Part shown: positions 9,341-18,588 of the stretch, piece after piece | Numbering within the stretch: position 1 is the stretch's first letter | Layout: the number at the start of each line of letters is the position of its first letter | NCBI GenBank assembly: GCA_900551745.1 | Contig: URXA01000003.1 | Span: 74,905-138,904, forward strand | DNA length: 64,000 bases | Direction of reading: 5' to 3' | From: an uncultured Phascolarctobacterium sp. | Lineage (GTDB): Bacteria > Bacillota > Negativicutes > Acidaminococcales > Acidaminococcaceae | Translations under genes and position numbers: made by a program | Notes under the pieces: generated by a model | Databases searched by the model: none | Seen by the model: the letters and a program-made list of their open reading frames with translations, nothing else | What the model was told of the DNA's origin: nothing

Positions 9341-9396
9341 AAACAATCAAAAAAGTCTAAGAAACTTTAGTGTTTCTTAGACTTTTTTGATTGTTT
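9341..9396. terminator. Bidirectional terminator between manA and the GT2 gene
   Basis: A perfect 25-bp stem (arms 9341-9365 and 9372-9396) with a 6-base loop, with A and T runs within the arms. It lies between converging genes and can stop transcription from both sides. Confidence 0.85.
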
Positions 9397-9440
9397 CACC
9401 ATATAATCACACGCTTATAAATAAAAATCGTTTTAAATTT

Positions 9441-10208
9441 CTATTTATCATTTCTGCAACTCAATTGCTGCTGCAATTCATATAGTTTCCAATATTTTAG
9501 CAAAGTATAGAAAAAATGCTGTAGACTTGAATAAAGTCCTGGCCAACCATCTAAAAACCCCAATTGTAAAAAATAAGCTCGGATAAAGCCATAAATTCCA
9601 TGAGTAAAAGCAGCACTTTTTCCTACGCGTTTTCCTTTACTGAAATTATCTTCAGCCCAGATAGAAGTATACTGACCCGCTTTATCAAGCCATTGCTGCC
9701 AGGAATCATAAGTATAATGCATAAGAATTCCAGAAAGCTTCTGTTTAGGCAATTTGCAAACTGGCCGCTCATGTACTTTATGTTCCCATTTTACTTCCAA
9801 TCTGGGAAAAAGTCTTATTACTTCATCCGGTGCAAAAATTCCATGATTATATCCAAAATCAAAAGCTTCAATTTTCCGCATAAAACTATATTGCTTGGCT
9901 TCACATTTAGCCACAGCATTTTTTATCGACTCAATCAGCTCAGATGACAGTCTTTCATCAGCATCTATATATAAAATATAATCAGCATCAGTTTTATCTA
10001 AAACAAAATTGCGCTGAGCTGAAAAATCATTATCCCATTTACGGCAAAGAACCCTTGCACCATATAAATTAGCCAACCCAACAGTTGCATCATCACTTCC
10101 AGAATCAATAATAATTATTTCATCGGCAATCTTACGGACATTTTCTATAACTGCAACTATATTTTTCTCTTCATTTTTTGTTAAAATGACCACAGCAATT
10201 TTTTTCAT
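9441..10208 (-). CDS. Glycosyltransferase family 2, WaaE/KdtX-like LPS core transferase
   Basis: About 255 residues from the ATG at 10208, which has GGAGG 5 bases upstream; the ATG at 10220 is part of that ribosome site and is rejected. The N-terminus AVVILTKNEEKNI, then IIIDSGSDDAT and the metal-binding YILYIDADERLSS, mark an inverting GT-A enzyme. The DFSAQRNF and W(E/K)HKVHERP blocks are typical of the WaaE/KdtX beta-1,4-glucosyltransferase group that acts on heptose I of LPS core. It stands alone between two terminators. The sugar added is inferred from the family only. Confidence 0.85.
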   Translation of the reverse strand: MKKIAVVILTKNEEKNIVAVIENVRKIADEIIIIDSGSDDATVGLANLYGARVLCRKWDNDFSAQRNFVLDKTDADYILYIDADERLSSELIESIKNAVAKCEAKQYSFMRKIEAFDFGYNHGIFAPDEVIRLFPRLEVKWEHKVHERPVCKLPKQKLSGILMHYTYDSWQQWLDKAGQYTSIWAEDNFSKGKRVGKSAAFTHGIYGFIRAYFLQLGFLDGWPGLYSSLQHFFYTLLKYWKLYELQQQLSCRNDK

Positions 10209-10352
10209 AAAAGCCTCCATGACATCTTTATTTTATTATAACATATAAACACACCAAGTATTCCTTGTAATCGCAAGAAGTTTATTCTATAATTATTATG
10301 TATTTATTTTATTTAAGTAACCATCCGTATATTTGAAAGGAAAATATAAACA

Positions 10353-11090
10353 ATGGATTTCAGTTATTCCAGTTATAAAGATTTAATTTATTTATTAAAA
10401 GCGCACAATTATGTTATTGCCAGCTATAATAATTATCATGAATATAAAAAATCAGTAATTTTAAGACATGATATTGATTTCTCAATAAACGATAGTTATA
10501 AATTTTCCCTTTTTGAAGAATCACTTAATATAAAATCTGTTTATTTCGTTTTACTGTCTACAGGTTTTTATAATCCTATGGAAAAATGTTCCCGTAAAAT
10601 GCTTAAAGATATGCATAAACGAGGCTTTACCATTGGCCTGCATTTTGATACAACAGCTTATGATACTAATGATATAAATCAGCCTGTTCAATCAGAAAAA
10701 AATATATTGGAAGAAATTATAGAAGCTCCGGTTAATTTAATTTCATTCCATCGCCCAGCACCAATTATTTTAGAAAATGATTTAAAATTTCCAGGGCTGA
10801 CAAATGTTTATTCTAAAGAATTTTTCCATGACTGCAAATACTGTTCTGATTCACGTTTTTTTTGGCGTGATAATCCATATGAATTAATCGTTGAAGAAAA
10901 ATATGACCATCTGCATATTTTAACACATGCGTTCTGTTGGTCTGAATACGATAGATGTCCTACTTATGTTTATAAGTCGCTCATATCTCAGGCAAGCTGG
11001 GAACGTTATAAATATTTTACTGAGAATGTCAGAAATCCAGAAGAATTTATTTCAGAAGAAGAAGCCAGAAAACTTTGGCTTAACAAATAG
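10353..11090 (+). CDS. Polysaccharide deacetylase-like protein (WbmS-like)
   Basis: 245 residues, soluble. Early in the protein VILRHDIDFSINDSYKF gives the Asp-Asp pattern of the NodB/CE4 metal site, followed by TIGLHFDTTAYD and LISFHRPAP, consistent with a (beta/alpha) barrel of the polysaccharide deacetylase superfamily. Related proteins such as WbmS sit in O-antigen and capsule clusters and are thought to act on nucleotide sugars or glycans; their chemistry is not settled. It is followed after 9 bases by the nucleotide-sugar dehydrogenase and is probably in its operon. The start follows GAAAGGA. Confidence 0.7.
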   Translation: MDFSYSSYKDLIYLLKAHNYVIASYNNYHEYKKSVILRHDIDFSINDSYKFSLFEESLNIKSVYFVLLSTGFYNPMEKCSRKMLKDMHKRGFTIGLHFDTTAYDTNDINQPVQSEKNILEEIIEAPVNLISFHRPAPIILENDLKFPGLTNVYSKEFFHDCKYCSDSRFFWRDNPYELIVEEKYDHLHILTHAFCWSEYDRCPTYVYKSLISQASWERYKYFTENVRNPEEFISEEEARKLWLNK

Positions 11091-11099
11091 GAGTCAATA

Positions 11100-12419
11100 A
11101 TGCAGAACTTTAAAAATCTTATTGAAAAAAGAACCTCTCTTGCTGTAATAGGATTGGGTTATGTTGGTATGCCTTTGGCTGTTGCATTTGCAGACCATAT
11201 AAACGTAACCGGTTTTGATTTGAACAAAGAAAAAATTTCCTTATATAAATCCGGCATAGATCCAACCAACGAAGTAGGAAACGAAAAAATACAAAAAACT
11301 ACTATAAATTTCACAACAGAAGAACAGCAGTTACAATATGCAAGCTTTCATATCATTGCTGTTCCAACGCCTATAAATCAGGATAAAACTCCCGATTTTG
11401 GTCCTATCATCGGAGCCAGCACTATTTTAGGCCGCAACCTTGCGCCTGGTTCTATCATCGTTTACGAATCAACTGTTTATCCGGGGGTTACAGAAGATAT
11501 CTGTATTCCAATCTTGGAAAAAGAATCTGGTTTAACGTGCGGTATTGATTTCAAAGTCGGATATTCTCCTGAAAGAATAAACCCCGGTGATAAAATCCAT
11601 CGTTTAGAAAATATAAAAAAAATCGTATCCGGCATGGATCAGGAAACACTAAACGAAATAGCATCAGTTTATGAACTTATAATAAAAGCAGGAGTATATC
11701 GTGCTTCCAGCATTAAAGTTGCAGAAGCAGCCAAAGTTGCTGAAAACAGCCAGCGTGATATCAACATAGCTTTTATGAACGAATTGGCAATGGCTTTCGA
11801 CAAAATGAAAATAGATACAAACGAAGTTGTTGATGCTATGAACACGAAATGGAATGCGCTCGGTTTCCGCCCGGGTTTAGTTGGCGGTCACTGTATTGGC
11901 GTAGATCCATATTATTTTGTTTATGAAGCGGAAAAACTTGGTTACCACAGTCAGATAATACTTTCTGGCCGACAAATAAATGACGGTATGGGTACTTTTA
12001 TTGCAGATGCCATTATTAAACAGCTGGTACTGGCAGGGAAAAAAGTTATTGATGCAAAAGTAGCAATTTTGGGAATCACCTTTAAAGAAAATTGCCCTGA
12101 CGTTCGAAACTCAAAAGTTATTGACATTGTCAAAAGACTCAAAGAATATGGGATTTCCCCAGACATTACAGATCCCTGGGCAGATATCGTAGAAGTAAAA
12201 AATGAATACAATATTAACCTAAAGCAGCTAAACGATATAAAAAATATTGACTGTCTTGTTTTAGCTGTGGCACATGATGAATTTAAAATTATGAATTTAC
12301 TGGATATGGATAATCTATTTAAGCCATTGCCGAATTCAGAAAAAGTTTTTATCGATCTAAAAAATATCTGTTCTCTATCTGAGCTGACATCTTCTGGTTA
12401 TAATTTTTGGAGATTATAA
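11100..12419 (+). CDS. UDP-N-acetylhexosamine 6-dehydrogenase (TviB/WbpA family)
   Basis: 439 residues, full length for the UDP-sugar dehydrogenase family. It has the NAD-binding AVIGLGYVGMPLAVAFA (residues 15-31), the ESTVYPGVTE strand, the catalytic Cys265 in VGGHCIGVDPYYF, and the C-terminal GITFKENCPDVRNSKV. The sequence is closest in pattern to TviB/WbpA/CapL enzymes, which oxidise C6 of UDP-GlcNAc or UDP-GalNAc to the uronic acid, rather than to UDP-glucose dehydrogenase. It overlaps no neighbour and forms a two-gene unit with the deacetylase-like gene. The partner epimerase and transferase are not in this window. Confidence 0.9.
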   Translation: MQNFKNLIEKRTSLAVIGLGYVGMPLAVAFADHINVTGFDLNKEKISLYKSGIDPTNEVGNEKIQKTTINFTTEEQQLQYASFHIIAVPTPINQDKTPDFGPIIGASTILGRNLAPGSIIVYESTVYPGVTEDICIPILEKESGLTCGIDFKVGYSPERINPGDKIHRLENIKKIVSGMDQETLNEIASVYELIIKAGVYRASSIKVAEAAKVAENSQRDINIAFMNELAMAFDKMKIDTNEVVDAMNTKWNALGFRPGLVGGHCIGVDPYYFVYEAEKLGYHSQIILSGRQINDGMGTFIADAIIKQLVLAGKKVIDAKVAILGITFKENCPDVRNSKVIDIVKRLKEYGISPDITDPWADIVEVKNEYNINLKQLNDIKNIDCLVLAVAHDEFKIMNLLDMDNLFKPLPNSEKVFIDLKNICSLSELTSSGYNFWRL

Positions 12420-12420
12420 A

Positions 12421-12454
12421 ATAAAGCCGTAAACACAATTGTTTACGGCTTTAT
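12421..12454. terminator. Terminator between the UDP-sugar dehydrogenase and GT8 genes
   Basis: A 14-bp perfect stem (12421-12434 with 12441-12454) with a 6-base loop followed by TTTTTAC. It separates converging genes and may work in both directions. Confidence 0.85.
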
Positions 12455-12456
12455 TT

Positions 12457-13464
12457 TTACGATTTTATTTTCAGCCTGACTTTTAAAATAGCATACCATA
12501 AATAACATTTTAAAGCATTCTGCCAATTATGATGTTTTTTAAAAAATCTCCCGGCCTGTTTAAAATTGTGGTAATTTTCCGGTTTTCGTTCCGGCAGATA
12601 ATCATTTACGCTATCCCAAAAAGATATATTCAAATATTGCCTCCATATTTTATCATATTCTGTCAATGCTACATCCCACGGCTTTTCTCTGCCAAAAAAA
12701 TGATAAATTATACATCCTTCAGGCACTTTGCTGCCATCACACCCCAAATGATTAAATTTTTCGTCAATAAACTTTATATCACCATCCATAACCAGATTCA
12801 ATACATCCTGATCATGGCACGTAAAGCTTTTGGGATCACGTCCTTGATAACTGAATGCTTTTTCAGTTATGGAATTCTCTTCCCATTTTTCAGTATCAAT
12901 CCATAGAACACCCGAATTAAAATATTTACCACTTTTTAGCCCTAAAAAATCACTTCTAGTCTTTACCGCCTCAGGCAAATCTGAAACAGCTGCTAATACT
13001 TTCCCTTCTAAATCTATTTTTTTAAATGCTTCCATACTGTCGATACATATCAGATCCGCATCCAGATATAAGAAATATTTTGTTATTTTTTTTAATACCT
13101 TAGTCATGTATAACCTAAAATAACTGACTCTTTTAAACCGTGAATGTTTTATGTGGAAGTTGGCAAACGGCTCCATATCCATCAAATAAACATAACAGTT
13201 TTGTTTGTATTTTACAGAAGTTTCTTCCAAAGCATTCAAATCTTTTTCACTAACAGCATCAGTAAAAATATGAAATGAAAAATTTATATTTTTATTATTC
13301 TCTAATATAGATGTAATAGTAACTCCTGTCGGCCGAAAAAAATTTATATCTATGTTAAAGCAAATATGCATTATATCATTTTTGTCTTCTGCACATTGTG
13401 AATTTTCAAAACTATATATTTTTTTTACGATTTCTTTTTTTTCAAAATACTCTCTGTCAAACAT
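12457..13464 (-). CDS. Glycosyltransferase family 8 (WaaO/RfaI-like)
   Basis: 335 residues. IMHICFNIDINFFRPTGVTI replaces the usual FCxDxNY start but keeps the GT8 pattern; FLYLDADLICID carries the DxD, YFNSGVLWIDTEKW and CHDQDVLNLV are conserved family blocks, and IIYHFFGREKPW is the late HxxGxxKPW loop. The last ~60 residues are basic and aromatic, as in the C-terminal membrane-association region of LPS glycosyltransferases. Likely role: a hexose transfer in the LPS core. It is monocistronic, between two terminators, and AT-rich. The start has GAGG upstream. Confidence 0.87.
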   Translation of the reverse strand: MFDREYFEKKEIVKKIYSFENSQCAEDKNDIMHICFNIDINFFRPTGVTITSILENNKNINFSFHIFTDAVSEKDLNALEETSVKYKQNCYVYLMDMEPFANFHIKHSRFKRVSYFRLYMTKVLKKITKYFLYLDADLICIDSMEAFKKIDLEGKVLAAVSDLPEAVKTRSDFLGLKSGKYFNSGVLWIDTEKWEENSITEKAFSYQGRDPKSFTCHDQDVLNLVMDGDIKFIDEKFNHLGCDGSKVPEGCIIYHFFGREKPWDVALTEYDKIWRQYLNISFWDSVNDYLPERKPENYHNFKQAGRFFKKHHNWQNALKCYLWYAILKVRLKIKS

Positions 13465-13512
13465 CTACATACCTCAATATTTTCATATTTTTCAGCATCT
13501 CACAAATCCCAT

Positions 13513-13551
13513 AAAATCAGCACAGGTTCTTTTGTTACCTGTGCTGATTTT
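13513..13551 (-). terminator. Terminator of the heptose/LPS core operon
   Basis: A perfect 15-bp stem (13513-13527 with 13537-13551) overlaps the stop codon of the last gene, the GT9 transferase, and ends in T residues on the minus strand. Confidence 0.85.
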
Positions 13552-14578
13552 ATTTATTCAACATTGTATCAGCCGCTTCTACCACCTGTTCCACAGTCAT
13601 CATTGTCATACACTGCAAATCATCGCAGCTGTGCTTCATTCCATCCGCACATCCCTGACAAGGCGGCTGAGCAGTAACTATTACAGCATCCTTTGTATAA
13701 GGACCATAAAGCTTCGGATTTGACGGTCCGTACATAGCAACGATAGGCACTTTCTGGCTGATAGCCACATGCATAGGGCCGCTGTCATTAGTAATAATCA
13801 AACAACAACGGCGCATTGCAGCGGCCAGACCGCCAATAGCAAAATGTCCTGTAGCAATAATCGGCCGCGTTTGCATATAACCTGTTGCTTCCGCAACCAT
13901 CTCTTCATCCATTGGCCCGCCAAAAAATACTGTTTTATACCCCCTGGCAGCAAAAATATCTGCAACCTCAGCAAAACGTTCCGGCGGCCAGCGTTTAGTC
14001 GGTACGGCGCTGCCAATGTTAAAACCAATCAGTTTATCCTGATCAGTGATATTTTGTTCCTGCCAGAAAAGCTCTGCTTCTAAAAAATGTTCTTCACCCG
14101 GAAAAATTTCCAGACCGTTATTACTCAGATCCTGCACACCCAACTGCTGCAATACGTCAAGATACATATCAGCAGCATGCATAGACCTATCCAGCGGCGT
14201 AAAAACATCCCAGAACCACTTAAATATTTTATGCGTCGTACCTGTACGCAGCTTAACCTTTGTCATCGCGTCAATAAAAGAACAGCGCTCGTTAGGATGC
14301 AAATTAATGAGCACATCAAAATCAAGCTTGCTTAAATGCCTGGAACAGGCCCATAGCGATAAAATGCTGTTGTCACGGCCTTTTTTATCTATCGTGACAA
14401 TTTCATCAAGGTACGGATTAAAAAGCACCACATCTTTTAATTTTTCATCTACCAGCATAGTAATATGCGCATCAGGTGCAGCTTTGCGCAGTGCATGTAT
14501 AAAAGGCGTCGTTAGAGTCAAATCGCCCAAGTGCATTAAAAACGTTACCAGTATCTTCTTGCCATTGAGTTCAACCAT
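13550..14578 (-). CDS. Glycosyltransferase family 9, second heptosyltransferase (WaaF/WaaQ-like)
   Basis: 342 residues. ILVTFLMHLGDLTLTTPFIH is the GT9 N-terminus, and the second half carries FNIGSAVPTKRWPPERFA (donor-phosphate loop) and TNDSGPMHVA, the conserved (S/T)xD(T/S)GPMH motif. It would add a later heptose from ADP-heptose to the inner core. It overlaps the stop of waaC by one base (TAATG), so translation is probably coupled, and it ends the lptD-to-GT9 operon. A CxxC pattern and a further Cys near the C-terminus (QPPCQGCADGMKHSC) also occur in waaC next door. WaaF versus WaaQ cannot be settled. Confidence 0.88.
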   Translation of the reverse strand: MVELNGKKILVTFLMHLGDLTLTTPFIHALRKAAPDAHITMLVDEKLKDVVLFNPYLDEIVTIDKKGRDNSILSLWACSRHLSKLDFDVLINLHPNERCSFIDAMTKVKLRTGTTHKIFKWFWDVFTPLDRSMHAADMYLDVLQQLGVQDLSNNGLEIFPGEEHFLEAELFWQEQNITDQDKLIGFNIGSAVPTKRWPPERFAEVADIFAARGYKTVFFGGPMDEEMVAEATGYMQTRPIIATGHFAIGGLAAAMRRCCLIITNDSGPMHVAISQKVPIVAMYGPSNPKLYGPYTKDAVIVTAQPPCQGCADGMKHSCDDLQCMTMMTVEQVVEAADTMLNK

Positions 14579-15612
14579 TACAGCCTCCTGCTTTTCTCGC
14601 TATAAACAGCATATACCATCTCCGGTGTGATGTCATACATACAGTGCCAGTCGTCACATTCTTTTTTTAAACACCCGGCACATGCGGCCGTACTCAAAAT
14701 AACCGTCGCATCATCAGAGCCATACGGCCCGGTCCGATCAGCTTTCGTCGGGCCATACATAGCGATCAAAGGTTTCTTCAATGCTGCTGCAAAATGCAGC
14801 GGCCCTGTATCCGCGCTGATAAAAAGCTTACAGCCTTTAATAAGTGCTGCTAATTCGCGCAGACTCGTCTGACCGATCAAATTTATAAGCTGCGCCGACT
14901 TTCCAGCCAACTCCGTAATTTTTTCTCCTTTAGCAGCATCATCAGGTCCACCTGCCAAAACAACACTGCCGCCATCAGCAATGATCATTTTGATCAAGCT
15001 GGCATAATGCTCTGCCGGCCACTCTTTTGTTTTCCACCTTGCCCCGGGAACAACAACTATATATTCACCCTGCAGCTCATTTTTCTGCAATTTTTCCTGC
15101 ACGGAAACAGTCTCTTTAGACAAATCAGGCAACGGGAAAACAATTTGCTCTGCCGAAGCGCCTAAATAACGGGCTACATCCAGATAACGCTCAATTACAT
15201 GCTCCTTACTATGTCTGCCGCAGACAGCCTTACTTACCAGTCCGCTGCCTTCACGCATTTCACAATAACCAATGCGATCAGAACAGCCGCTGATAGCTGC
15301 AAGCACCGCACTCTTAAACAAACCCTGCATATCTATTACCAGATCAAATTTTTTAGAATGCAATAATCGGCGCATTTCCAGGAAATACGCCAATTTGGCC
15401 AGTAAATTCATTTTATTGAACTTTACCTTATCAAAATAAATTATCTCATCAATAACAGGCGGATCAGGTACAAAGCCGGCAAACTGCGGATGCACCAGCC
15501 ATGTTATTTTCGCGTTGGGAAAACACTGCCGCAAAGCTGCCGCAAAAGGCAGCGTGTGCAAAATATCACCCAATGAGCTCATTTTGATCAGTAAAATGTT
15601 TTTATATTCCAT
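14578..15612 (-). CDS. waaC: LPS heptosyltransferase I
   Basis: 344 residues. The N-terminus ILLIKMSSLGDILHTLPFAA is diagnostic for WaaC, with the DMQGLFKSAVLA block, VVVPGARWKTKEWPAEHYA and SADTGPLHFAAAL in the donor-binding half. It transfers the first L-glycero-D-manno-heptose from ADP-heptose to Kdo2-lipid A at the inner membrane. It lies 21 bases after gmhB, which makes its donor, and is coupled to the following GT9. The C-terminus carries a small Cys cluster (AACAGCLKKECDDWHC) shared with its neighbour; its role is unknown. Confidence 0.93.
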   Translation of the reverse strand: MEYKNILLIKMSSLGDILHTLPFAAALRQCFPNAKITWLVHPQFAGFVPDPPVIDEIIYFDKVKFNKMNLLAKLAYFLEMRRLLHSKKFDLVIDMQGLFKSAVLAAISGCSDRIGYCEMREGSGLVSKAVCGRHSKEHVIERYLDVARYLGASAEQIVFPLPDLSKETVSVQEKLQKNELQGEYIVVVPGARWKTKEWPAEHYASLIKMIIADGGSVVLAGGPDDAAKGEKITELAGKSAQLINLIGQTSLRELAALIKGCKLFISADTGPLHFAAALKKPLIAMYGPTKADRTGPYGSDDATVILSTAACAGCLKKECDDWHCMYDITPEMVYAVYSEKSRRL

Positions 15613-15633
15613 GTATGCCTCTAATAACGCTTA

Positions 15634-16134
15634 TTAAGGGATTATCAGCTTGATAAAGTCCAATAAATTTCCCTTTTCAAACAAATACCCTTTGATCCCG
15701 GCGGCTTCCGCCGCTTCTACATCACGTCTCTTGTCACCAATCAGAAAAGATTTATCCGAATCGATATCATATTCTGCCATAGCCTGTAAAATAAGGCCCG
15801 GTTTTGGTTTACGGCAATCGCAGTCAATAGCATATTCAGCAATACTGCCCGCTGGTAAATGCGGGCAATAATAAAACTTTTCTATCCTGCCGCCGCTGTT
15901 AGAAACAGTATCTGACATATACTGATGCAGTTTTTCCATTTCATTGACTGTATAATAACCGCGTGCTATCCCGCTTTGATTAGTCACGACAAAAACAAGA
16001 TAACCGGACTGTGTTAAATAGGTTATTGCCGCCAGCGCGCCTTCTATCCACTCCAGTTCATCGATCTTATATAAATAAGCTTTATCGATATTCAGCACAC
16101 CGTCACGGTCAAAAAAGACTGCCTTATGCGCCAT
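15634..16134 (-). CDS. gmhB: D-glycero-beta-D-manno-heptose 1,7-bisphosphate 7-phosphatase
   Basis: 166 residues from the ATG at 16134; the open frame extends further upstream inside hldD, but the family starts right at MAHKAVFFDRDGVLN. HAD motif I is DRDGVLN, motif II VVTNQSGIARGYY, and motif III/IV includes CRKPKPG and LIGDKRRDVEAAEAAG. The zinc-binding Cys/His set is visible in YYCPHLP and CDCRKPKPG. It removes the C7 phosphate in ADP-heptose synthesis. The gene overlaps the end of hldD by 11 bases. Confidence 0.93.
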   Translation of the reverse strand: MAHKAVFFDRDGVLNIDKAYLYKIDELEWIEGALAAITYLTQSGYLVFVVTNQSGIARGYYTVNEMEKLHQYMSDTVSNSGGRIEKFYYCPHLPAGSIAEYAIDCDCRKPKPGLILQAMAEYDIDSDKSFLIGDKRRDVEAAEAAGIKGYLFEKGNLLDFIKLIIP

Positions 16135-17098
16135 GAGTATAATAACCGCCGCTCTTGTCCAGGATAGCGCAGTATTCAGCAACAGCTTCATTCACGTCAG
16201 TAAAACCTCCGTCATACCCTGCCGCCAAAAGATTTGCCGCATCTGCCTGAGTATAGCTCTGATATTTGCCCTTTAATACTTCGGGGAACGGCACATATTC
16301 CAATTCGCCGCTGCCAAAATGCTTCAGCACACCTTGGGCCAAAGTATTAAAAGTATGGGCATGTCCCGTACCGCAGTTAAAGACGCCGCTGATTTCAGGA
16401 TGATCCCAAAAGAAGAAATTGACTTTAACAACGTCTTTTACATAAATAAAGTCTCTGGTCTGCTCACCGGCACCATAATCTCCGTAAGCATCAAATAATT
16501 TAACCTTTTTCTCTGCCAGCCATTGATTATACATCTGGAAAACCATAGATGCCATTTTACCCTTATGATTTTCCTGCGGTCCATAAACATTGAAATAGCG
16601 CAAACCGACTAACTGACTGTTAGTCTTGCCAAAATAACGACGAGCATAATTATCAAAAAACAATTTGGAAAACGCATAAACATTTAAAGCTTCCTCGCAG
16701 GCAGGCTCTTCACGAAATCCGTTTGTGCCGCTGCCGTAAGTAGATGCCGAAGACGCATAAATCATCTGTATCTTACGGTCAACTGCAAAATGCATCAGAT
16801 TTTTCGTATATTCAAAGTTATTCTGCATCATATATTTGCCATTATATTCCATAGTATCAGAGCAGGCGCCTTCGTGGAAAATGACCTCAACGCTCTCATG
16901 AGCAAATTTACCGGCCTTCAAGGCCTCAGAAAAGTCCATTTTATCCATATAATCCATGACCTTCAGTCCCTGGATATTTTTAAATTTGACCATATTAGTT
17001 AAATTATCTACAACTAAAATATCATCGCGTCCGCAATCATTTAAGCCTTTAACGATATTACTGCCGATAAAACCTGCACCGCCGGTTACAATAATCAT
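16124..17098 (-). CDS. hldD: ADP-L-glycero-D-manno-heptose 6-epimerase
   Basis: 324 residues, SDR fold. IIVTGGAGFIGSNIVKGLND binds NADP, HEGACSDTME and YASSASTYGSG are HldD signatures, and Tyr141/Lys145 (YAFSK) form the catalytic pair. It converts ADP-D-glycero-D-manno-heptose to the L-glycero form used by the heptosyltransferases. The ATG overlaps the stop of hldE (17095-17098, ATGA type), so the pair is coupled. Full length compared with the E. coli protein (310). Confidence 0.96.
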   Translation of the reverse strand: MIIVTGGAGFIGSNIVKGLNDCGRDDILVVDNLTNMVKFKNIQGLKVMDYMDKMDFSEALKAGKFAHESVEVIFHEGACSDTMEYNGKYMMQNNFEYTKNLMHFAVDRKIQMIYASSASTYGSGTNGFREEPACEEALNVYAFSKLFFDNYARRYFGKTNSQLVGLRYFNVYGPQENHKGKMASMVFQMYNQWLAEKKVKLFDAYGDYGAGEQTRDFIYVKDVVKVNFFFWDHPEISGVFNCGTGHAHTFNTLAQGVLKHFGSGELEYVPFPEVLKGKYQSYTQADAANLLAAGYDGGFTDVNEAVAEYCAILDKSGGYYTHGA

Positions 17099-18588
17099 AG
17101 TTTACCCTCCTTCACAAATTGAGCTATCTGCTCCACAATACCAGTCGTAGAATAGCCATCCTCAAAATCAATGATCCTGACTTCGCCTGCATATTCCCTC
17201 CCGGCGACTTCCTCAGGTTTATAATCACCGCCCTTGACTAAAATATCAGGACGTATTTTTTCAATCAATTCCGTTGGTGTGTCCTGTTCAAACAATACCA
17301 CTGCGTCAACACAAGCCAGTGCAGCTAAAACGCGTGCACGGTCAAGCTCATGCACCAAAGGCCTGACTGCGCCTTTCAATTTACGCACCGAAGTATCGGA
17401 ATTCAAGCCAACGACTAAATGCCTGCCGAGCCTGGCCGCTTTCTCCAAATAACTGACATGCCCTACATGCAGAATATCAAAACAGCCATTGGTGAAAACG
17501 ATTTTTTCCCCACAGGATCTCCAGGTTTTAGCCAAAGATTCTATCTCGGCCCAGCTTAAAGTTCTATAACCGCGTCCCTGTTTACGTTCTTCCGTCAGCA
17601 GGTCCTTTAACAGCTCCTCCCGGTGCACAGGATACGTACCAACTTTCGCTACAACTATCCCTGCAGCACGATTAGCCATAAATACAGCATCCTGTAAGGC
17701 AAGCTTCCCGGCAGCGCCTGCCAAAAGCGTTGCCGCTACGGTGTCCCCAGCACCTGAAACGTCAAATACTTCTTGTGCCGTAGCCGGGTCATTAATGACC
17801 AGCCCATCCACCCCAACTAAAGTCATTCCCCGCTCACTGCGGGTGACCACAACATTTTTGATCACATATTTTTCCCGGGCATTTTGGGCCAGACGCAGAA
17901 CCGCTTCATCCTCATTAGGAACAAATTCGCCGGCCGCTTCGCACATCTCCTTTAAATTTGGAGTAATGAAATCACAGCCCCGATATTTATTCCAGTCAGC
18001 CCCCTTCGGATCAATGAGCACCGGAACCTGATATTGATGCGCAGCCGTGATCACCCACTGCACAAAATTATCCGAACAGACACCTTTGGCATAATCAGAA
18101 ACAATCACGCCGTCCAATCCGGTTTCCAGTAAATTCTGCAGCCACAATGATAAAGCCTCTGTTTCTTCCGGAAATAAATCTCCGGTTTCTTCAAAGTCCA
18201 GACGCAGCATCTGCTGCTGCGCTCCCAAGATACGCATCTTCGTAATCGTTTCACGCTGCTGCGACTTGATCAAACCACTGTAATCGATGCCTTTTTCAGC
18301 CATCATAGCTTCCAGCACTTCTCTGTTGCTATCGGCCCCGGTAACGCCGCCCATAAAAACCCTGCATTCCAAATGCGCCAGATTGGCAGCTACATTTGCG
18401 GCTCCGCCCAAAACGGACTTTATGCGTTTGACCTTATTAACAGGCACAGGAGCTTCCGGAGAAATACGCTTGACCTCGCCATAAAAATAACGGTCAAGCA
18501 TGACATCACCAATCACGGCAATTTTTAAATTTTGGATATGTTCAGCTAAAAAAGCAGTACATGACAAATTCGCCACTTTATTCACCAT
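17095..18588 (-). CDS. hldE: Bifunctional heptose 7-phosphate kinase / heptose 1-phosphate adenylyltransferase
   Basis: About 497 residues. The N-terminal ribokinase-like domain has AVIGDVMLDRYFYG, GGAANVAANLAHL and the catalytic DVSGAGDTVAATLL. The C-terminal nucleotidyltransferase has FTNGCFDILHVGHVSYLEKA (HxGH) and SVRKLKG. It phosphorylates heptose-7-P at C1 and later adenylylates heptose-1-P. I choose the ATG at 18588, which overlaps the gmhA stop by 11 bases. The longer frame to 18615 lies within gmhA, and none of the starts has a strong ribosome site. The two domains are fused as in E. coli. Confidence 0.95.
   Translation of the reverse strand: MVNKVANLSCTAFLAEHIQNLKIAVIGDVMLDRYFYGEVKRISPEAPVPVNKVKRIKSVLGGAANVAANLAHLECRVFMGGVTGADSNREVLEAMMAEKGIDYSGLIKSQQRETITKMRILGAQQQMLRLDFEETGDLFPEETEALSLWLQNLLETGLDGVIVSDYAKGVCSDNFVQWVITAAHQYQVPVLIDPKGADWNKYRGCDFITPNLKEMCEAAGEFVPNEDEAVLRLAQNAREKYVIKNVVVTRSERGMTLVGVDGLVINDPATAQEVFDVSGAGDTVAATLLAGAAGKLALQDAVFMANRAAGIVVAKVGTYPVHREELLKDLLTEERKQGRGYRTLSWAEIESLAKTWRSCGEKIVFTNGCFDILHVGHVSYLEKAARLGRHLVVGLNSDTSVRKLKGAVRPLVHELDRARVLAALACVDAVVLFEQDTPTELIEKIRPDILVKGGDYKPEEVAGREYAGEVRIIDFEDGYSTTGIVEQIAQFVKEGKL

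Noticed and set aside
14046..14630. 194-codon plus-strand ORF across the two GT9 genes
   Set aside because: Antisense shadow of two conserved heptosyltransferases; its composition reflects their codon bias.
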